Assembly: GCA_947058615.1 (NCBI GenBank)
Contig: CAMSHF010000003.1
Coordinates: 62,001-126,000, forward strand
From: an uncultured Rickettsiella sp.
GTDB taxonomy: Bacteria > Pseudomonadota > Gammaproteobacteria > Diplorickettsiales > Diplorickettsiaceae
Direction of reading: 5' to 3'
Length of the DNA: 64,000 nucleotides
Shown here: positions 58,456 to 64,000 of the stretch, one piece after another
Numbering within the stretch: the first letter of the stretch is position 1
Layout of the letters: each line of letters opens with the position of its first letter
Notes under the pieces: generated by a model
Told to the model about the DNA's origin: nothing
What the model saw: only the letters and a program-made list of their open reading frames with translations
Databases searched by the model: none
Program-made: the position numbers and the translations under genes

Positions 58456-59441
58456 GTAAACTCCAATGTTTGCTCAATCACATTGTATATTCGGGTAACA
58501 CTGGGTAAATAGTGTTTTTCTAACTGTGCATAAGGAACCGTTACATCATAACCCGTAACACGCTGTATCGGTGCTTGTAAAAATAGAAATCCTTTTTCAG
58601 TCAATTGAGCAACAATTTCTGCACCCACTCCACAAAAACGTGCAGCTTCATGAATAACAACGCATCGCCCCGTTTTTTCTACAGAGGTTAAAAGTGTATT
58701 AATATCTAAAGGTTTAATCGTAGCAAGATCAATGACTTCAGCATGCATTTTTTTTTCTTGTAATAATTTATCTGCAGCAAGCAAGGTTTCTTGCAACATT
58801 GAACCCCAACTAATTAAAGTAATATCGCTTCCTTCTCTTAAAATAAAACTTTGGTCTAAAGGTAAAGCTTCACCCATATCCACTACCTTTTGTTTGTTTA
58901 AGCGATAAAGACGCGTGGGTTCTAAAAAAATAACCGGATCGGGGTTACGAATGGCAGCAAGCAACAAACCATAAGCTCGTGCAGGCGAGGAAGGAATTAC
59001 TGTACGTAAACCTGGAATATGTGCATAGATTGCTTCCGTACTTTCAGAGTGATGCTCCGGAGCATGGATCCCCGCACCATAAGGCATGCGAAACACCAAA
59101 GGGCAATGTAAACGTCCACGCGTGCGATTCCGAAAGCGGGCGGCATGATTAATGATTTGATCGAGCGCCGGATAACTAAATCCCATAAATTGAAATTCGG
59201 CAATCGGTTTTAGGCCTTGTGTCGCCATGCCTATTGAAAGACCCGCTATCATAGACTCTGCCAAAGGCGTATCTAAAACACGATCGGCACCGAATTTTTT
59301 AAATAATTCAGTGGTTGCTCGAAATACGCCCCCATTAATACCAATATCCTCCCCCAATAAAATCACTTCTTTATCAACAGACATTTCGTAAGCTAATGCT
59401 TGCGTGATGGCTTCTATCAACGTTATTTCAGCCACTAGCAA
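58452..59441 (-). CDS. pdhB: 2-oxo acid dehydrogenase E1 beta subunit
   Basis: Transketolase-like subunit that binds thiamine diphosphate together with E1 alpha. EVILLGEDIGINGGVFRATT near residues 24-43 and RVLDTPLAESMIAGLSIG near 54-71 are family motifs. The middle has the histidine-rich GAGIHAPEHHSEST near 120-133, and the C-terminal domain has HEAARFCGVGAEI near 255. 329 residues is normal. It overlaps E1 alpha by 14 bases and E2 by 4, indicating tight coupling in the operon. Confidence 0.93.
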   Translation of the reverse strand: MLVAEITLIEAITQALAYEMSVDKEVILLGEDIGINGGVFRATTELFKKFGADRVLDTPLAESMIAGLSIGMATQGLKPIAEFQFMGFSYPALDQIINHAARFRNRTRGRLHCPLVFRMPYGAGIHAPEHHSESTEAIYAHIPGLRTVIPSSPARAYGLLLAAIRNPDPVIFLEPTRLYRLNKQKVVDMGEALPLDQSFILREGSDITLISWGSMLQETLLAADKLLQEKKMHAEVIDLATIKPLDINTLLTSVEKTGRCVVIHEAARFCGVGAEIVAQLTEKGFLFLQAPIQRVTGYDVTVPYAQLEKHYLPSVTRIYNVIEQTLEFT

Positions 59442-60519
59442 GTTCCTTATTCAGCATCAGCAAAGCTTCAGCTTCAATACGTTGTTCAATTAAATCCTGT
59501 GGTAATTCTGCATAATGGTAATCAAACATGTCCGTAACGGCTGGCTTAGCTAAAGAGAAATAATCATTCACTGCAACTTCAATCATCTGTTGACATTCTT
59601 TTTTAAAATTTTTCTCTGCTTCATCGGACCAACTTCCCTCTTTGATTAAATAATTTCTTAAACGTCTTAAAGGTTCTTCTTGCCATGCTTGTTGTAATTC
59701 TTCTTCACGACGATAGCGACTTGCATCATCTGCAGTGGTATGATCAGATAATCGATAACTTAAAGCTTCTATGAGACTAGGACCCTCTCCATTACGCGCT
59801 TTTGCAATGGCTCTATCCATTACAAATTTCATAGCAATCAGATCATTTCCATCAACCTGTTCACCATGAATCCCTGCAGCAATGGCTTTTTGCGCTAAAG
59901 TTTGCGCATGTGTTTGATGTTTCCGCGGCACAGAAATGGCCCATTGATTATTATCAATGACAAACACAATGGGTAATTGCCAAGCGCCCGCTATATTTAA
60001 AGCTTCATAAAAATCACCTTCCGATGTAGCCCCATCACCGCAAGTTGATACAACGATTCTGGCTTGTTTACGAATTTTAAAAGCGGTTGCAACGCCAGTT
60101 GCTTGTAAAAGCTGCGTTGCTATCGGGATACAAATAGGGAAATCTAAAGGACATTCACTAAAATAATTTCCCCATTCATTTCCTTTCCAAAAATTTAGAA
60201 TCTCACTCATTTTTACGCCACGCATCAATTGGGCAGCATAATCACGATAGAAAGGACATAAGATATCTTTACTTTGCATGCTCGCACCTATTCCAACCGA
60301 AATAGCTTCCTGACCAAGGATCGAAGCATAGGTATTGAGCATACCTGTTCTTTGTAAAGCCACCGCTTTATAATCAAATAAACGGGTGAGCATCATTTGC
60401 TGATATAGTTTTATTAATTCCTGAACATTATGTGTAAACGCAGGTAGTTCTTGCTGAACCTCACCTTTAGAATCCAAAAAACGCGTATACTCAACAGAGA
60501 ATCTCGCAACTTCATTCAT
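59428..60519 (-). CDS. pdhA: 2-oxo acid dehydrogenase E1 alpha subunit
   Basis: Decarboxylates the 2-oxo acid with thiamine diphosphate. The TPP-binding motif begins with GDGATSEGDFYEALN near residues 158-172 and ends in FVIDNNQWAISVPR near 183-196. N-terminal TRLFDYKAVALQRTG is near 44, and YRLSDHTTADDASRYR near 256 is the phosphorylation-loop equivalent. 363 residues. It is preceded by leucine dehydrogenase (48 bases upstream). The context fits a branched-chain 2-oxo acid substrate, although the name PDH is also used for such genes. Confidence 0.92.
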   Translation of the reverse strand: MNEVARFSVEYTRFLDSKGEVQQELPAFTHNVQELIKLYQQMMLTRLFDYKAVALQRTGMLNTYASILGQEAISVGIGASMQSKDILCPFYRDYAAQLMRGVKMSEILNFWKGNEWGNYFSECPLDFPICIPIATQLLQATGVATAFKIRKQARIVVSTCGDGATSEGDFYEALNIAGAWQLPIVFVIDNNQWAISVPRKHQTHAQTLAQKAIAAGIHGEQVDGNDLIAMKFVMDRAIAKARNGEGPSLIEALSYRLSDHTTADDASRYRREEELQQAWQEEPLRRLRNYLIKEGSWSDEAEKNFKKECQQMIEVAVNDYFSLAKPAVTDMFDYHYAELPQDLIEQRIEAEALLMLNKELASG

Positions 60520-60567
60520 ACATTAACCTCTTTAAAAAGTACCGTCTAAACTTAATAGAAACCCTTT

Positions 60568-61611
60568 TTAAGTACTATTTAACCGTGATTCTGCTAAACT
60601 ATCCGCAACCATGCTAGGGGGCTTATCTTCTCTATCAGCACACTTAAATATTCCTAAAAGTGTACTATAAATTTTTGATATATATTGCACTACACATTCT
60701 CGATTCAAACGATTTTGATACTCTGCATAGGCATAAATCAATCCTCCCGCATTGATGACATAATCAGGGGCATATAAAATTTGTTTTTTACGCAAAATCT
60801 CCGCATGATAGGGTTCGGCTAATTGGTTATTAGCTGCACCCGCCACTATCTCCGTATTAAGCTGAGCGATTGATTTGTCATTCAAAACTCCCCCTAAAGC
60901 ACAAGGAGAAAAAACGTCACATTTAACGGCATAAATTTCCCGAGGGTTCACAACGGTAGCCTTTAAATCTCTTGCATAAGGCTTTATTAACTCGATATTA
61001 TTATCACAAATAGTTAAGCGAGCCCCTTTTTTCAGTAATGCATTCGCTAAAGCAAAACCCACATGCCCCATACCTTGGATAGCAACATGGATACCTTCTA
61101 ACTGATCACGATGAAGCTTAAATTTGACGGCTGCTTCAATACCGTATAACACGCCTAAAGCCGTATAAGGTGCAGGATTACCTTTATGTTTAGAAGTTGT
61201 CACCACATAGGGAGTTTCGAGTGCAATAGCATCCATATCTTCAATTATCACGCCACTATCCATCGCAATAATATAACGTCCCTTAAATTCATTCACAAAA
61301 CGACCCACCGAGCGAAAGTAAGCACTCCGATCAGATATTTCTTTAGGGCGCATTAACACAGTTTTACCCCCACCTAAAGGCAAATGCGCCAATGCGGCTT
61401 TGTAACTCATTCCCTGTGCTAAACGTAACGCATCATGAATCGCAAGATCGATAGATTTATATTCAACAAAACGACATCCACCTAAAGCGGGACCTAAATG
61501 TGTGCTATGAATTGCTACAATCGCACAAAGATGATTAACTTGATCTACTTTAAAAAAAAGTTCACCAAAACCAAGCTTTTTTGCATAGTTGAGTAATTCA
61601 TCACTTAACAT
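60568..61611 (-). CDS. ldh: Leucine (branched-chain amino acid) dehydrogenase
   Basis: NAD-dependent oxidative deamination of leucine, isoleucine and valine to 2-oxo acids. The N-terminal domain has LGGCRFVEYKSIDLAIHD near residues 43-60, AQGMSYKAALAHLPLGGGKT near 66-85 (catalytic Lys), and the NAD domain has IQGMGHVGFALANALLKKG near 176-194. 347 residues is usual (350-365). First gene of the operon ldh-pdhA-pdhB-pdhC-rsmA, so leucine-derived 2-oxo acids can be fed to the dehydrogenase encoded behind it. Related operons occur in Coxiella. The E3 gene (lpd) is absent from the window. Confidence 0.92.
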   Translation of the reverse strand: MLSDELLNYAKKLGFGELFFKVDQVNHLCAIVAIHSTHLGPALGGCRFVEYKSIDLAIHDALRLAQGMSYKAALAHLPLGGGKTVLMRPKEISDRSAYFRSVGRFVNEFKGRYIIAMDSGVIIEDMDAIALETPYVVTTSKHKGNPAPYTALGVLYGIEAAVKFKLHRDQLEGIHVAIQGMGHVGFALANALLKKGARLTICDNNIELIKPYARDLKATVVNPREIYAVKCDVFSPCALGGVLNDKSIAQLNTEIVAGAANNQLAEPYHAEILRKKQILYAPDYVINAGGLIYAYAEYQNRLNRECVVQYISKIYSTLLGIFKCADREDKPPSMVADSLAESRLNST

Positions 61612-61657
61612 AAATAAAAGTTGGATCCTTTAAATTCGAGCTATTCTTTAAATAATC

Positions 61658-61819
61658 TTAATCCACCGCTATTGTATATGAACTACTCACTATAAAAAAT
61701 ATGTCTTCCGATGAATAAGGATCATAAATGAGCTCACATTCTAAGAGACTCCGCTTTTCCATGCAATCACTTAAATTCGTAAACAAATGATGTGCTAATC
61801 GTTCAAACGGATCAGATGA
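61658..61819 (-). other. 53-codon open frame directly behind the cca stop codon
   Basis: After the cca stop TAA (61820-61822) the same frame stays open for 53 codons, from SSDPFERLAHHLF to SSSYTIAVD, before a TAA at 61658. It has an ordinary amino-acid mix and no clear start apart from an internal ATG. It could be a small separate gene, a former C-terminal extension, or chance. Confidence 0.35.
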
Positions 61820-63013
61820 TTAGATATTTTGTAAAAATTTAGCAATGGCTTTGATACGGTACTCAACCAGTTTTTTTCCTAATGCTGCACCTGTCACTCC
61901 ATTTTTTATCTTATTCGCAGATACTTTTTTAGCAACAGCAAAAGCAGCTAATACTCTATCCTTCTGTAAATAAATGCGATGGCTTAAGCCAGTATAGGCT
62001 TGAAAATCCGCTTCACAAACTATTAAAAATTGATCTAAACGTGATGATTGTCTAAAGGCACCTGTTTTCTCCAACAATAGATACAAAGAAGTCGCATCCA
62101 ATTCTAATGCACGATGACAAAGTAAATGATACTTAGCTGCAATAATCGCCAAAGATGAATAAATCTGAGGCACACGATAACGCTTACACAATACCTGTAT
62201 CGCCTGTATTCCTACTTGTGTTTCTTCTTTTGAAACACCTTTACCTAAATCACAAAGTATTGCAGCAAATCGTACTTGTGGATCATCGGTCAATGCCACT
62301 GCTTTTTCTAAAACGGATAAATAACTATGTTGACCGAGAACCCGTCGATCGGCAAGACGGTCATATTGCTTGTAGAGGTCTTGTAATTCGGGAAACAATA
62401 GCGCTAATGCCCCACAATCATATAAAGTTTTAATAAATGCTTGTGGTGCGGGTTCAGTCAGTGCGATACAAAATTCCTGCCAAACTCGTTCGGGTACCAA
62501 GGCTTGCACTTCGCCGATAGCTACCATGGCTTTCATTAATTTCATCGTTTCCTTAGCAACCCGAAATCCTAAAACGGAAAATCGTGCCATAAAACGCGCT
62601 ACTCGTAAAATCCGTACCGGATCTTCACTAAAGGCAGGGCCCACATGGCGTAACAACTTATTTTCTATATCTTTCTGCCCTTCAAAAGGATCAATAATTT
62701 GGCCAACGCTTGTTTGCGCTATTGCATTAATGGTCAAATCCCTACGTTGTAAATCTTCCTCTAGCGTGACATCCGGTGCCGAATAACAAGAAAAACCTTT
62801 GTAGCCAGGTCCAATTTTACGTTCAGTACGGGCTAAGGCATATTCCTCGTGGGTTTTAGGGTGAAGAAATACTGGAAAATCTTTTCCGATCAAACGAAAT
62901 CCTTGCTTCAACATCTCATCAGGACTTGCGCCTACCACAACATAATCACGCTCCTTTATCGGATAACCCAGCAATTGATCACGTACTGCCCCGCCCACTA
63001 AATAGATTTCCAA
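61820..63013 (-). CDS. cca: CCA-adding tRNA nucleotidyltransferase
   Basis: Adds CCA to tRNA 3' ends. [20 protein letters not shown] near residues 4-23 is the nucleotidyltransferase motif with the catalytic DxD-type pair in the ERDYVVVG region. [11 protein letters not shown] near 90 is the RRD motif, and [12 protein letters not shown] near 138 binds tRNA. A C-terminal HD-type region begins near 225, with [10 protein letters not shown] near 229 and AILCDLGKG near 252 (H..CDLGK pattern). 397 residues, close to E. coli (412). It lies alone on the minus strand. Confidence 0.95.
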   Translation of the reverse strand: MEIYLVGGAVRDQLLGYPIKERDYVVVGASPDEMLKQGFRLIGKDFPVFLHPKTHEEYALARTERKIGPGYKGFSCYSAPDVTLEEDLQRRDLTINAIAQTSVGQIIDPFEGQKDIENKLLRHVGPAFSEDPVRILRVARFMARFSVLGFRVAKETMKLMKAMVAIGEVQALVPERVWQEFCIALTEPAPQAFIKTLYDCGALALLFPELQDLYKQYDRLADRRVLGQHSYLSVLEKAVALTDDPQVRFAAILCDLGKGVSKEETQVGIQAIQVLCKRYRVPQIYSSLAIIAAKYHLLCHRALELDATSLYLLLEKTGAFRQSSRLDQFLIVCEADFQAYTGLSHRIYLQKDRVLAAFAVAKKVSANKIKNGVTGAALGKKLVEYRIKAIAKFLQNI

Positions 63014-63094
63014 AAAAATTTCCTTCAGTAATAACCTAAGTTATAAACAAAATATTAAAATAGACTAAAGCAGACAGTTTGCCAATATATCAAA

Positions 63095-64000
63095 TTAAGG
63101 CTTGTTAAATCTCTCGCTCACTTTGGTATCAAAATATTCAACTGGGTTTATTTTTTCTTGGCTTATCTTTTTAAAAAAAGAAGTCTCACTAATAATATTT
63201 ATACGGCTTTCAGTCAATAATACCTTACCTGATTCCCTTTCTATATTCCGATCACTCTCAGAATTGGACTGTTTAAGTTTCAAATTTAAAAGCGCCGCTA
63301 AATATAAAAGATTTTTGTTAGTTTGTTCTAAGGCTTCTAACTTGCTATCTAAATTTTTTGCCATTTCAAAACGGTTCTGTTGTCTACTATGCAAGTGATA
63401 AGTCACTAGATTGGCAATACCATTAATGACAATTAATGGTATGAAGATCAATAGGATTGGGAGTGTAAGTATTTTAAGAGAAACATGTAAACCTAGTTCA
63501 CTCTTCCATACAATCTGTTGAGCTAGATTATATCCATAAAGTCCTCCTCCGGAAAAAGCAAAAAAACGATTCAAAAATTTTTTTAACCGTCTAAAAATAG
63601 GATTTGAATTTCCTAATAATCTATCTTGTTCATGAGAATTATGAAAAATTTTTTTTGAAATACAGCTATTAAATAAAACATAAAATTGACTGTATAAATT
63701 ATCTGAATTGTTTTTCTCAAAAAAACTTTTAAATTCTTTCTCTAAAAACTGAATATTAGCTTGCAAATATTCAAATTTTTCCCATTTTTCAATTTGGATA
63801 GATTGCCGTCGACCATGTTCATCTCTGTAAAAATACACACATTTTTCTTTTATTTTATTTAAAATAGTCCGCTCATAAAAATTCTCTCGTGTACGAAATT
63901 CACAGAGATGCCACATCAAAAAAAAACTGGCTACGGCTAAAATTAGAAGACCCACTACGGCGGGAGAAGAAATGATAGCTGCCAGACTAAACACACCCAA
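63095..64000 (-). CDS. Orphan membrane protein, N-terminus outside window
   Basis: Frame open from the right edge to a TAA at 63095. The apparent TTG start at the very end is probably not real. 301 residues are visible: one hydrophobic segment at about 10-33 (SPAVVGLLILAVASFFLMW), a charged stretch with Tyr/Phe/Arg, a second span at about 165-190 (LKILTLPILLIFIPLIVING), then a hydrophilic tail from 200 with coiled-coil character (LDSKLEALEQTNKNLLYLAA) and an end SERFNKP. No family recognised. Secreted effector or inner-membrane protein are both possible. Its terminal part is not obviously an E-block. Confidence 0.6.
   Translation of the reverse strand: MGVFSLAAIISSPAVVGLLILAVASFFLMWHLCEFRTRENFYERTILNKIKEKCVYFYRDEHGRRQSIQIEKWEKFEYLQANIQFLEKEFKSFFEKNNSDNLYSQFYVLFNSCISKKIFHNSHEQDRLLGNSNPIFRRLKKFLNRFFAFSGGGLYGYNLAQQIVWKSELGLHVSLKILTLPILLIFIPLIVINGIANLVTYHLHSRQQNRFEMAKNLDSKLEALEQTNKNLLYLAALLNLKLKQSNSESDRNIERESGKVLLTESRINIISETSFFKKISQEKINPVEYFDTKVSERFNKP

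Overview
The window is a gene-dense, AT-rich stretch of a gammaproteobacterial chromosome. Gene content and order point to Legionellales, most likely the Coxiellaceae / Rickettsiella / Diplorickettsia group of intracellular bacteria. Reasons are a Mip-type FKBP, a leucine dehydrogenase plus 2-oxo acid dehydrogenase operon, mrcA divergent from a pil cluster, small orphan proteins that resemble secreted effectors, and many A/T homopolymers. This placement is inferred from content, because the window holds no rRNA. I saw no complete insertion sequence, prophage or CRISPR array.

Layout. 1-9145: dprA (cut by the left edge), ppa, a HIT protein, a VirB1-like protein, holC-valS, dnaQ, nhaA and an orphan membrane protein. 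9116-15035 (minus strand): hemE, a FUSC-type membrane protein and a very AT-rich type IV pilus cluster, pilM-pilN-pilO/P fusion-pilQ. 15494-27059: mrcA, a TlpA-like thioredoxin, uvrD, an Smr-domain gene, lpoA-yraN-diaA, ygfZ, a small exported protein, an MFS transporter and tRNA-Arg(CCT). 27205-34684: a CcmD-like mini-gene coupled to lpxK, a three-gene Arn-like lipid A sugar cluster, elbB, trmB and hemW. 34746-39755: DNA repair island with Ku, a LigD divided into PE, LIG and POL cistrons, and a photolyase. 39912-56406: an orphan protein, a HAD phosphatase, ribE, waaA, djlA-rpe-lipoprotein, lptD-surA, mfd, mnmG, mip and a CsbD-like protein. 56476-64000: rsmA, the ldh-E1alpha-E1beta-E2 operon, cca and an orphan membrane protein cut by the right edge.

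How genes fit together. Several sets serve the envelope: mrcA and lpoA (peptidoglycan), lpxK, waaA and the Arn-like genes (lipid A), lptD and surA (outer membrane assembly). Repair is unusually rich for a probable host-restricted bacterium: UvrD, Mfd, DnaQ, photolyase and a Ku/LigD end-joining set.

The most notable observation is the end-joining operon. LigD exists as overlapping PE, LIG and POL reading frames, and the LIG frame is interrupted by one +1 shift in a run of seven A residues. All ligase motifs are intact on either side, so it is recent decay, transcriptional slippage or a base-calling error. Other points worth checking are the PilO-PilP fusion, a VirB1-like protein without its catalytic glutamate, orphan proteins with acidic C-terminal ends resembling the Dot/Icm E-block, an orphan CcmD-like gene and several small decaying reading frames.
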